Positions 1-7,967 of a stretch of DNA of 64,000 nt are shown in pieces (position 1 is the stretch's first letter; each line of letters begins with the position of its first letter). Origin of the DNA: Streptomyces sp. V3I8 (GTDB taxonomy: Bacteria > Actinomycetota > Actinomycetes > Streptomycetales > Streptomycetaceae); the NCBI RefSeq assembly GCF_030817535.1, contig NZ_JAUSZL010000002.1, forward strand, positions 3,100,001 to 3,164,000, written 5' to 3'. The notes beneath the pieces are model-generated. The model saw only the letters and a list, made by a program, of their open reading frames with translations. It did not search any database and was not told where the DNA came from. The position numbers and the translations under genes were made by a program.

Positions 1-704
1 AGCACTCCCTGCATGTCGAGCACGTCGAGGTACTCGGCGAGGAAGGCGGAGGCCGCGAACCAGTCGGGGCGGCCTGTGCGCCTCGCGAAAGCCTGCAGGG
101 TGTCGGGGCCGAGGCCCAGCTCACGACTGCGGGCGAGGACCGCGCGGACCTCGTCGGCGAAGCCGCGCGTCGTCAGGCAGGCGCGCAGTTCGTCCGGCCA
201 GCGCACGTGGGCGAGACCGAGCCGCTCCAGGCCGGGCTGGCCGGCGAGCAGCTCCCGTACCGCCACGTCCTGTTCGGGGCCGGAGAGCAGCCGCATCGGC
301 TCCACGAACAGATCGCTGTCCTGGTGGGCCCGGACCAGGGCGTAGCAGAAGGAGTGGAACGTGGTCGCCCGGGGCGCGCGGGCGGCCCCTATCCGCAGCG
401 CCATGCGGTCGCGCAGTTCCACGGCGGCCTTGCGGCTGAACGTCAGCACCAGGACCCGCTCCGGGTCCGCGCCGGCTGTGATCCTGGCCGCCACGGACTC
501 GACAAGCGTGGTCGTCTTGCCGGTCCCCGGACCTGCGAGGACGAGCAGCGGGCCGTCCCCGTGGTCAACCACCGCGCGCTGTGCCGCGTCCAGTACAGGG
601 GGAGCCGTCCGGACCGGCGGGGTCCGCACCAGCCGGTAGGCGCCACGGGTCCCCTGCCGACCCTGGGGGTACGGCAGGCGCCTGGTGGAGGAAGAGGTGC
701 TCAC
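1..704 (-). CDS. UvrD/Rep-family ATP-dependent DNA helicase, N-terminal part (runs off the left edge)
   Basis: Superfamily 1 helicase that would use ATP to unwind DNA in repair or recombination. The GTG start is at 704 and the frame stays open to base 1, so about 234 residues are visible. The N-terminus has a Q-motif-like stretch (LDAAQRAVVDH), then Walker A GPGTGKTTT near residue 60 and motif Ib (TTFHSFCYALV). The start is supported by an AGGA about 9 bases upstream. In M. tuberculosis two such helicases (Rv3201c, Rv3202c) sit next to an alkyltransferase-like gene, as here. Family is sure. Whether it also carries the C-terminal nuclease domain common in these actinobacterial helicases cannot be seen. 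Confidence 0.88.
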   Translation of the reverse strand, partial: MSTSSSTRRLPYPQGRQGTRGAYRLVRTPPVRTAPPVLDAAQRAVVDHGDGPLLVLAGPGTGKTTTLVESVAARITAGADPERVLVLTFSRKAAVELRDRMALRIGAARAPRATTFHSFCYALVRAHQDSDLFVEPMRLLSGPEQDVAVRELLAGQPGLERLGLAHVRWPDELRACLTTRGFADEVRAVLARSRELGLGPDTLQAFARRTGRPDWFAASAFLAEYLDVLDMQGV

Positions 705-860
705 GTGGTTCGCCGGTCCTGGTGGGTGTGCTCGGACTTGTCACGGTCGGCGCGGAACGCCGTCGTTGCGGAATCGTGCTCGGACTGCGGGTGCGAGGAC
801 GGCCCGGGGCGGACGGTGACCGCGGGAGGGGCGGGATGAACGGGATGCGCGCCGTCGACG

Positions 861-980
861 CTACGCCGGTGGGTACTGGGGAAGCGGCACTTCCTCGTGT
901 TCCCTCCCGGCACCCGCGCCTCTCGCACCACGAACGTACGGCATCTCGCGGATGTGCCCGCATTCACCCGTACGGGCCAT
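861..980 (-). CDS. Candidate 39-residue small ORF upstream of the helicase gene
   Basis: An ATG at 980 follows an unusually good ribosome site (AGGAGGGGGA, about 3 bases away) and opens a 39-codon frame ending at 861, on the same strand as the helicase and 156 bases before its start. The peptide begins MARTGECGHIREM and resembles nothing I recognise. It lies in the 311-base gap 705-1015, which otherwise holds no gene. It could be a real small protein or leader, or a chance frame behind a G-rich run. Confidence 0.25.
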   Translation of the reverse strand: MARTGECGHIREMPYVRGARGAGAGREHEEVPLPQYPPA

Positions 981-1015
981 CTGTCCCCCTCCTGACGGTC
1001 CCGTGCCGGAAGCTG

Positions 1016-1381
1016 TCACGTGTGGCCCTCCGCGTGATCACCGCCGTCCCAGCGAGCCCGTTTCATGTCGATGCGCGGGAGATGGCCCTCGGAGGCCCTG
1101 CTCGCCTCCTTGAGGGGCGTGCCCTCGCTCCGGTAGTGCGCCAGCGCCTCCAGTTCGTGGCCGGGCAGCAGCGCTCCGTCCGCGCGGACGACCCGCCACC
1201 ACGGCACGGCTCCTCCGTAGAGGGCCATCACCCGGCCGACCTGTCGCGGGCCGCCCTCCTCCAGCCACTCCGCGACGTCTCCGTACGTCATGACACACCC
1301 GGGCGGTATCCGCTCGGTGACATCGAGGACCCGCTCCGCGTACTCCGGAAGGGCGTTCGCCGGGAGGCTCTGCTCGCTCAT
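1016..1381 (-). CDS. Alkyltransferase-like protein (ATL), MGMT DNA-binding fold
   Basis: About 121 residues with the C-terminal DNA-binding fold of O6-alkylguanine-DNA alkyltransferase (IPPGCVMTYGDVAEWL, then GGPRQVGRVMALYGG). Where active MGMT has PCHR with the acceptor cysteine, this protein has VPWWRVV, so tryptophan replaces the cysteine. Known ATL proteins with this substitution bind alkylated guanines without removing the alkyl group and hand the lesion to nucleotide excision repair. Its place beside a UvrD-type helicase fits repair. ATG at 1381 is used because the family starts near MSEQ. ATG at 1390 is closer to a GGGGCAGG ribosome site and would add three residues. Confidence 0.85.
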   Translation of the reverse strand: MSEQSLPANALPEYAERVLDVTERIPPGCVMTYGDVAEWLEEGGPRQVGRVMALYGGAVPWWRVVRADGALLPGHELEALAHYRSEGTPLKEASRASEGHLPRIDMKRARWDGGDHAEGHT

Positions 1382-1566
1382 CCGACCCATCCTGCCCCAC
1401 CCCGCCGACAACGTGACGGGGCGGCGACCGTGTGTACTGCTCGCCCTCGAACAGCGCTTCGGGCAGACTGTGCGACCCCGCACTGCACCCTGATGCCCCT
1501 CCGTGTCGGCGGGGCATGCCACCATCGTGCGGGCGGTTACTGGTGATACGAGATCAAGAAGAGAAG

Positions 1567-4416
1567 ATGAGACAGCAGGGTGTGCACCCCGAGGACGCGG
1601 AGGGCGCCTCTGAGGTCTCGTCGCGTCCCGACGCCGACGGCGGCCCGGACGACGGCCTCGCGAAGACGTCCGAAGCGTCCGAGACATCCATGACGTCCCG
1701 TGGTCCGGACACGTCCCGACAGCCGGACACGTCCCGGAAGAAGGACATGCGCAAGGAGAGCGGACCAGCACGGACCGTCGGCGTCGCTGGCGAGGCCCCG
1801 GCCGAAGGCGTCCCGGCCGAAGAGGTCGAGGGCGACGAACCGCTGCTCCCCGCGCGCGTGCACCGTCCTTCCGACCTGATGCGTCTCCTGGTGGGCGTGC
1901 TCGCGATCGCCGTACTGCTGTCGATCGCCGCGTTCGCCCACGGCACGACCTCGGGCCTGGCGCAGGACATCAACAAGGGCACCGACGAGGCGCCCGACCT
2001 GCTGATCAAGATCGCCGGGCTCGCGTCGAGCATCGCGATCCTCCTGGTGCCGGTCGCCTTCGCCATCGAGCGGCTGATCAAACGGGACGGGCTGCGGATC
2101 GCCGACGGCGTACTGGCCGCGGTCCTCGCCCACGGAGTGACGCTCGCCACCGACCTGTGGGTGGCCAGGGGCGCCCCCGACTCGATCCAGAAGGCACTGA
2201 CCCAGCCCTCACCGGGCGACATCCACGCCCTGACCGATCCGGTGCACGGCTATCTCGCGCCGGTCATCGCCTACATGACGGCCGTCGGCATGTCGCGACG
2301 GCCGCGCTGGCGTGCGGTCCTGTGGGTCGTACTGATGCTCGACGCCTTCTCCATGCTGGTCACCGGCTACACGACCCCCTTCTCGATCGTCCTGACGGTG
2401 CTGATCGGCTGGAGCGTGGCGTACGGGACGCTGTACGCGGTCGGCTCGCCGAACGTCCGGCCCACGGGCCGGACCCTGATGGCGGGCCTGCGGCACGTCG
2501 GTTTCCATCCGGTGAGCGCGGCGCGGGACGAGGTTCCGGAGGCCGCGGACGGCGACCGCGGCCGCCGGTACTTCGTGACACTCCAGGACGGCCCTCCGCT
2601 GGACGTCACGGTGGTGGACAGGGAACAGCAGGCACAGGGATTCTTCTACCGCGTATGGCGCCGTATGACGCTGCGCGGCATCACCACCCGCCGCAGCCTC
2701 CAGTCGCTGCGCCAGGCCCTGGAGCAGGAAGCCCTCCTCGCCTACGCGGCCATCGCGGCCGGGGCCAACGCGCCGAAGCTGATCGCGACCTCCGAGCTCG
2801 GTCCGGACGCGGTGATGCTGATCTACGAGCACATCGGCGGGCGCACCCTGGACTCGCTGCCCGACGAGGACATCACCGACGACCTGCTGCGCGAGACCTG
2901 GCACCAGGTGCAGGCGCTGCAGTCGCGGCGCATCGCGCACCGCAGGCTGGCCGGTGACGCCGTTCTGGTGGATCGTTCCGGCACGGTGATCCTCACGGAC
3001 CTGCGCAACGGCGAGATCGCGGCCGGTGAGCTGATGCTGCGCATGGATGTCGCGCAGTTGGTGACCACGCTCGGCCTGCGGGTCGGCGCGGAGCGCGCGG
3101 TGGCCTCAGCCGTCGGCGTGCTCGGCCCGGACGCGGTCGCCGACTGCCTGCCCATGCTGCAGCCGATCGCGCTCACGCGCTCCCACCGCGCGACGCTGCG
3201 GAAGCTGGCCCGGGAGCGCTCGGAACGTGAGCGCGAGGCCGTCCTGGAGGCCTCCAGGCAGACCAGACTGGCCCGCGCCGAGGAGCACGAGAACACCCCC
3301 GAGGAGGCCCGGCCGGTCCTCGAGAAGCCCGACAAGAAGTCCGTGCGCGCCGAGCAGCGGGCCGAGAAGCGGGCCATCGACGAGGCGCTGGACGAGGCCC
3401 GCGAGGAGGATCTGCTCACCCAGATCCGCCACCAGGTGCTGCTGATCAGACCGCAGGCACCGGTCGAGCCGGCCCGTCTGGAGCGCATCCGGCCGCGCAC
3501 ACTGATCAGCTTCATCGCCGGCGCGTTCGGCGCGTACTTCCTGTTGACGCAGCTCACGCACATCGAGTTCGGCACGCTCTTCGAGCAGGCCGAGTGGGGC
3601 TGGGTGGCGGCCGCCGCGCTCTTCTCGATGCTGAGCTACTTCGCGGCGGCCATGAGCCTGCTGGGCTTCGTGCCCGAGCGGGTGCCGTTCGTGCGGGCCG
3701 TGGCGGCGCAGGTCGCCGGCTCGTTCGTGAAGATCGTGGCGCCCGCGGCGGTGGGCGGTGTCGCCCTCAACACGCGGTTCCTGCAGCGCGCGGGGGTACG
3801 GCCGGGGCTCGCGGTGGCCAGTGTCGGCGCGTCGCAGCTGTTCGGACTCGGCTGCCACATCCTGATGCTGCTGTCGTTCGGATACCTGACGGGTACGGAG
3901 AAGACGCCTTCCCTGTCGCCGTCCCGGACGGTCATCGCGGGGCTGCTCACCGTCGCGGTGCTCGTCCTCGTGGTGACGTCGGTGCCGTTCCTGCGGAAAT
4001 TCGTCGCCACGCGCGTGCGGTCGCTCTTCGCGGGTGTCATCCCCCGCATGCTGGACGTCCTCCAGCGGCCGCAGAAACTGATCACCGGCATCGGCGGCAT
4101 GCTCCTGCTGACGGCCTGCTTCGTGATGTGCCTGGACGCGTCGATCCGGGCGTTCGGCAACGAGGACATGCCCGCGATCAGCATCGCCAGCGTGGCCGTC
4201 GTCTTCCTGGCCGGCAACGCGCTCGGCTCCGCGGCGCCCACCCCGGGCGGTGTAGGCGCGGTGGAGGCCACCCTGACGGTCGGTCTGATCGCGGTCGGGC
4301 TCCCCAAGGAGGTCGCGGCGCCCGCCGTGCTCCTGTACCGGCTCCTCACCCTGTGGCTGCCCGTGCTGCCGGGATGGCTGTTCTTCAACCACCTGACACG
4401 CAAGGGCGCGCTCTAG
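1567..4416 (+). CDS. Large membrane protein: kinase-like module plus flippase-like (UPF0104/YbhN, LPG synthase TM) domain
   Basis: 949 residues. Residues 1-100 are acidic and disordered. About 105-290 carry several membrane segments. About 340-510 form a soluble domain with aminoglycoside-phosphotransferase/RIO-like landmarks. About 560-630 are charged and probably coiled coil. About 640-949 are a hydrophobic domain of the lysylphosphatidylglycerol-synthase transmembrane family (ending PGGVGAVEATLTVGLIA). The kinase-like catalytic loop reads HRRLAGDAV, so the HRD aspartate and the downstream asparagine are replaced, while the DFG-like aspartate survives as DLR. It is therefore probably a pseudokinase. 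The flippase-like domain suggests lipid or polyprenyl-linked transport, but the substrate is unknown. ATG 1567 follows AAGAAGAGAAG. Confidence 0.8.
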   Translation: MRQQGVHPEDAEGASEVSSRPDADGGPDDGLAKTSEASETSMTSRGPDTSRQPDTSRKKDMRKESGPARTVGVAGEAPAEGVPAEEVEGDEPLLPARVHRPSDLMRLLVGVLAIAVLLSIAAFAHGTTSGLAQDINKGTDEAPDLLIKIAGLASSIAILLVPVAFAIERLIKRDGLRIADGVLAAVLAHGVTLATDLWVARGAPDSIQKALTQPSPGDIHALTDPVHGYLAPVIAYMTAVGMSRRPRWRAVLWVVLMLDAFSMLVTGYTTPFSIVLTVLIGWSVAYGTLYAVGSPNVRPTGRTLMAGLRHVGFHPVSAARDEVPEAADGDRGRRYFVTLQDGPPLDVTVVDREQQAQGFFYRVWRRMTLRGITTRRSLQSLRQALEQEALLAYAAIAAGANAPKLIATSELGPDAVMLIYEHIGGRTLDSLPDEDITDDLLRETWHQVQALQSRRIAHRRLAGDAVLVDRSGTVILTDLRNGEIAAGELMLRMDVAQLVTTLGLRVGAERAVASAVGVLGPDAVADCLPMLQPIALTRSHRATLRKLARERSEREREAVLEASRQTRLARAEEHENTPEEARPVLEKPDKKSVRAEQRAEKRAIDEALDEAREEDLLTQIRHQVLLIRPQAPVEPARLERIRPRTLISFIAGAFGAYFLLTQLTHIEFGTLFEQAEWGWVAAAALFSMLSYFAAAMSLLGFVPERVPFVRAVAAQVAGSFVKIVAPAAVGGVALNTRFLQRAGVRPGLAVASVGASQLFGLGCHILMLLSFGYLTGTEKTPSLSPSRTVIAGLLTVAVLVLVVTSVPFLRKFVATRVRSLFAGVIPRMLDVLQRPQKLITGIGGMLLLTACFVMCLDASIRAFGNEDMPAISIASVAVVFLAGNALGSAAPTPGGVGAVEATLTVGLIAVGLPKEVAAPAVLLYRLLTLWLPVLPGWLFFNHLTRKGAL

Positions 4417-4516
4417 GGAGAGGATCCGGCCTCCCTGGTCCTCACCCGCGCGGCGGTCCTCACCCGCACGGCCCGCGCCCCGAGCGGCCGGTCCTGGGCG
4501 ACCCCAGGATGGAAGC

Positions 4517-6076
4517 ATGCCGAACCCTTCCCCGCTGCGTGCCACCGCTCTGACCGCCGCCGTCCTCGTACTGCTGTCGGCCCTCGCCGGCTGCGGCGAC
4601 GGCGACTCCGAGGACAAGGACAGTAACGGGGACCTGTCGGCGCAGAAACTCAGCTGGAAGGACTGCCCGGAGCCGTCCGACGCCGAGGGCGGCGGTGACG
4701 CCCCGTCGCCGCTGCCGGACGGCGGCACCTGGAAATGCGCGACCCTGAAGGCACCCCTCGACTGGAACGAGCCCGAGGGGGACACCATCGGTCTCGCGCT
4801 GATCCGCGCCGAGGCGAGCGGCGCCGAGGACCGGCGCATCGGTTCGCTGCTCTTCAACTTCGGCGGTCCGGGCGGCTCGGGCGTGACCACGCTCCCCGCG
4901 TTCGGGCAGGACTACGAGCAACTGCGCACCCGCTACGACCTGGTCAGCTTCGATCCGCGCGGCGTTGGCCGCAGCGCCGGTGTGACATGCGAGGACGACG
5001 AACAGCTCGACGCGTACTTCCAGCAGGACGCCACCCCGGACGACGCCGCGGAGCAGCGGACCCTCCTGGCCGGCCTGAAGGAGTTCAACGAGGCCTGCGA
5101 GAAGAACTCCGGGAAGGTCCTGCCGCACGTCCGCACCACGGACGCGGCCCGGGACATGGACCTGATGCGCCAGGTCCTGGGCGACGACGAACTGCACTAC
5201 TTCGGCATCTCGTACGGCACCGAACTGGGCGGCGTGTACGCCCACCTGTTCCCCGGCAAGGTGGGGCGGGCCGTGTTCGACGCGGTCGTGGACCCGACCC
5301 AGGACTCCGCGCAGGGGTCCCTGGGACAGGCCGAGGGCTTCCAGCTCGCGCTCGACAACTTCGCCGAGGACTGCGCCTCGAAACCGGACGAGTGCCCGCT
5401 CGGCGACGGCGCACAGGACGTCAAGGACCGGATCGCCGAGCTGCTCGAGGAGCTGGACCGCAAGCCGATCCCGGGCGTCTTCCCCCGCGAACTCACCCAG
5501 ACCGCCGCGACCGGCGGCATCGCGCAGGCCCTGTACTCGAAGGAGTTCTGGGAGTACCTCACCGAGGGGCTCCAGCAGGCGTACGACGGCGACGGCAAGA
5601 TTCTGATGCTGTTGTCCGACTCGATGAACGGGCGCGACCAGAACGGCCGGTACAGCAACATCAGTGCCGCCAACGTCTCCGTCAACTGCGCGGACGACAA
5701 GGCGCGCCCCACCGTCGACGACGTGCGCGCGAAGCTTCCGGAGTTCCGCGAAGCCTCGCCCGTCTTCGGTGACTATCTGGCCTGGGGCATGGTCGGCTGC
5801 ACCGACTGGGCCGTGGCGGGCGCCGCCGACCGTCCCGACGTGAGCGCACCCGGCTCGGCGCCGATCCTCGTGGTCGGCAACACCGGCGATCCGGCGACCC
5901 CTTACGCGGGTGCCCGGAAGATGGCGGACGCGCTGGGCAAGGGGGTCGGTGTCGAGCTGACGTACAAGGGACAGGGGCACGGCGCGTACGACAGCGGGAA
6001 CAAGTGCGTGCGGGACGCGGTGAACGGCTATCTGCTGGACGGCAGGGCCCCGTCGAGCGGCAAGGTCTGCGCATAG
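4517..6076 (+). CDS. Secreted alpha/beta hydrolase lipoprotein, tripeptidyl aminopeptidase (S33) type
   Basis: 519 residues. A lipoprotein signal peptide ends in lipobox LAGC near residue 25. The hydrolase core shows the oxyanion-side FNFGGPGGSG, the nucleophile elbow GISYGTELGG, and a C-terminal TAP-like segment with VVGNTGDPATPYAGA and the putative catalytic histidine in GQGHGAYDSG. Family members remove tripeptides or amino acids from peptide N-termini outside the cell. It starts 100 bases after the flippase-like gene on the same strand. The 3' end is part of a 35-bp tandem repeat. A close paralogue of identical length follows. Confidence 0.88.
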   Translation: MPNPSPLRATALTAAVLVLLSALAGCGDGDSEDKDSNGDLSAQKLSWKDCPEPSDAEGGGDAPSPLPDGGTWKCATLKAPLDWNEPEGDTIGLALIRAEASGAEDRRIGSLLFNFGGPGGSGVTTLPAFGQDYEQLRTRYDLVSFDPRGVGRSAGVTCEDDEQLDAYFQQDATPDDAAEQRTLLAGLKEFNEACEKNSGKVLPHVRTTDAARDMDLMRQVLGDDELHYFGISYGTELGGVYAHLFPGKVGRAVFDAVVDPTQDSAQGSLGQAEGFQLALDNFAEDCASKPDECPLGDGAQDVKDRIAELLEELDRKPIPGVFPRELTQTAATGGIAQALYSKEFWEYLTEGLQQAYDGDGKILMLLSDSMNGRDQNGRYSNISAANVSVNCADDKARPTVDDVRAKLPEFREASPVFGDYLAWGMVGCTDWAVAGAADRPDVSAPGSAPILVVGNTGDPATPYAGARKMADALGKGVGVELTYKGQGHGAYDSGNKCVRDAVNGYLLDGRAPSSGKVCA

Positions 6077-6147
6077 GCCAGGTCCCGTCGAGCGGCAAGG
6101 TCTGCGCATGGGCCAGGTCCCGTCGAGCGGCAGGGTCTGCGCGTGAC
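6049..6147 (+). repeat. 35-bp tandem repeat, three copies, made from the 3' end of the hydrolase gene
   Basis: Units start at 6049, 6084 and 6119 with a 35-base period. The first encodes the last residues of the preceding hydrolase (SSGKVCA and its stop). The next two copies lie outside the gene but each keeps the SSGKVCA or SSGRVCA codons followed by GGCC or a TGA. Because 35 is not a multiple of three, the copies are in different frames and do not extend the protein. Confidence 0.9.
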
Positions 6148-6327
6148 ACCCGGGCCGACGCGGGTGAAGTCTGCGGGCCCGCGCACCTCGAATCATCGAG
6201 CGCGACCCGCGAAGCCGCAGGTCAGATGGTTATCCACAGGGCTCCGCGGTGCTTGCGGAGATCTGCCTACTATGGCCTGACTGTCATCCGCGACATCCGG
6301 CGGACGACATCGCGAGGGGGGAAGTTC

Positions 6328-7887
6328 ATGGCGCGTATCGCACGGTGGACGGCACTGGCCGCCGCCGCCCTGCTGGTGGCCGGCTGCAGCGGCTCGTCCG
6401 GGAGCGACGGCGGGGACGACAAGAACGACGCCGACGGCAGGCCGCCGGCCGCGGCGCCCTCCTCCGGCACGGTGCCGGGGCTGCCCGCCTCCCTCACCTC
6501 GCAGAAGCTCGGCTGGGACGACTGCAAGGCCACCGAGACCGGTCCCGCGCCGGGCGGGGAGTGGCGGTGCGCGACGCTCAAGGTGCCGCTGGACTGGGCG
6601 AAGCCGACGGGCGAGACCATCGGACTGGCTCTGATCCGCAGCGAGTCGAGCGGATCCTCGAAGGACCGCATCGGCTCCCTGCTGTTCAACTTCGGCGGTC
6701 CCGGCGGCTCGGGCGTCGACTACCTGCCGCCGTACGGGCCGACGTTCTCCAAGCTCCACAAGCGGTACGACCTGGTCAGCTGGGACCCGCGCGGCGTCGC
6801 CGCCAGCGAGGGCGTGCGCTGTCGCAGCGACAAGGAGATCCAGGCGGCCGAGTCCGTCGACAGCACACCGGACACGGCGGCCGAGGAGACCACGTTCTTC
6901 GAGGACGCCGCGGACTTCGGCAAGGGCTGCGAGAAATCGGCGGGCAAGCTCCTGGGGCACGTCTCGACGACCGACACGGCCCGGGACATGGACCTGATGC
7001 GCCATGTCCTCGGTGACGGCAAGATGCACTACTTCGGCATCTCGTACGGCACCGAACTGGGCGGCGTGTACGCCCACCTGTTCCCCAAGAACGTGGGGCG
7101 GCTGGTCCTGGACGCGGTCGTCGACCCGAGCGCGGGCACGGTCGGCCACGCGGAGAACCAGGCCAGAGGTTTCCAGCGCGCCCTGGAGGACTACCTCGAA
7201 TCGACCGGTCGGGACCCGAAGGAGGGGTCGCGGGAGATCGCGGCGCTGCTGAAGCGGATCGACTCCAAACCGCTGCCGACCTCGAGCGGCCGTGACCTCA
7301 CCCAGCAGTTGGCTCTCACAGGCATCGTCTACCCGCTCTACAGCAAGTCGTCGTGGCCCGCCCTGACCGGCGCGCTGGAAGCCGCCGAGGACGGCGACGG
7401 CACGGAACTGCTCGCGCAGGCGGACAGCTACAACGACCGTGACGCTTCCGGCCGTTACGGCACGACCACCCATTCACAACGGGTCATATCGTGCTTGGAC
7501 GACAAGGAGCGGCCGACGCCCGAGGAGGCGAAGGGACGGCTGGCCGAGTTCCGGAGGATCTCGCCCGTGTTCGGCGATTCGATGGGCTGGGACACGGCCG
7601 GCTGGTGCCACGACTGGCCGGTGGCCGGACAGTACGGGACGCCGGAGGTGAGCGCGCCGGGCGCGGAGCCCGTCCTGGTCGTGGGCAACACCGGCGACCC
7701 GGCGACGCCGTACGAGGGTGCGCGCAAGATGGCGGACGAGCTGGGCAAGGGCGTCGGTGTGCAGCTCACCTGGAAGGGCGAGGGACACGGGGCGTACGGG
7801 AGCGGGAGCGACTGCGTCGACAGCACGGTGGACGACTACCTGCTGGACGGGTCGGTCCCGAAGGACGGCAAGGTCTGCGGCTCCTAG
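6328..7887 (+). CDS. Secreted alpha/beta hydrolase lipoprotein, tripeptidyl aminopeptidase (S33) type, second copy
   Basis: 519 residues, the same length and layout as the preceding hydrolase: lipobox VAGC near residue 22, FNFGGPGGSG, nucleophile elbow GISYGTELGG, and C-terminal GNTGDPATPYEGA with GHGAYGSG. Long identical stretches around the nucleophile and the C-terminus show a tandem duplication. The N-terminal linker and the alpha-helical lid differ, suggesting different peptide preference. ATG 6328 follows GAGGGGGGAAG. The gap 6148-6327 probably contains its own promoter. A strong hairpin follows the stop. Confidence 0.88.
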   Translation: MARIARWTALAAAALLVAGCSGSSGSDGGDDKNDADGRPPAAAPSSGTVPGLPASLTSQKLGWDDCKATETGPAPGGEWRCATLKVPLDWAKPTGETIGLALIRSESSGSSKDRIGSLLFNFGGPGGSGVDYLPPYGPTFSKLHKRYDLVSWDPRGVAASEGVRCRSDKEIQAAESVDSTPDTAAEETTFFEDAADFGKGCEKSAGKLLGHVSTTDTARDMDLMRHVLGDGKMHYFGISYGTELGGVYAHLFPKNVGRLVLDAVVDPSAGTVGHAENQARGFQRALEDYLESTGRDPKEGSREIAALLKRIDSKPLPTSSGRDLTQQLALTGIVYPLYSKSSWPALTGALEAAEDGDGTELLAQADSYNDRDASGRYGTTTHSQRVISCLDDKERPTPEEAKGRLAEFRRISPVFGDSMGWDTAGWCHDWPVAGQYGTPEVSAPGAEPVLVVGNTGDPATPYEGARKMADELGKGVGVQLTWKGEGHGAYGSGSDCVDSTVDDYLLDGSVPKDGKVCGS

Positions 7888-7920
7888 CGGCCGCGACCGC
7901 CGGGGCGGCCCGCGCGGAAA

Positions 7921-7949
7921 GGGGCCCGGCACACATGGTGCCGAGCCCC
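7921..7949. terminator. Bidirectional hairpin terminator between the second hydrolase and moeZ
   Basis: Twelve-base arms 7921-7932 and 7938-7949 pair with one mismatch around the loop ACATG. They lie between two convergent genes. There is no long U tract, which is usual for Streptomyces. Confidence 0.75.
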
Positions 7950-7967
7950 TCCACCGAAGGTCTGCGT

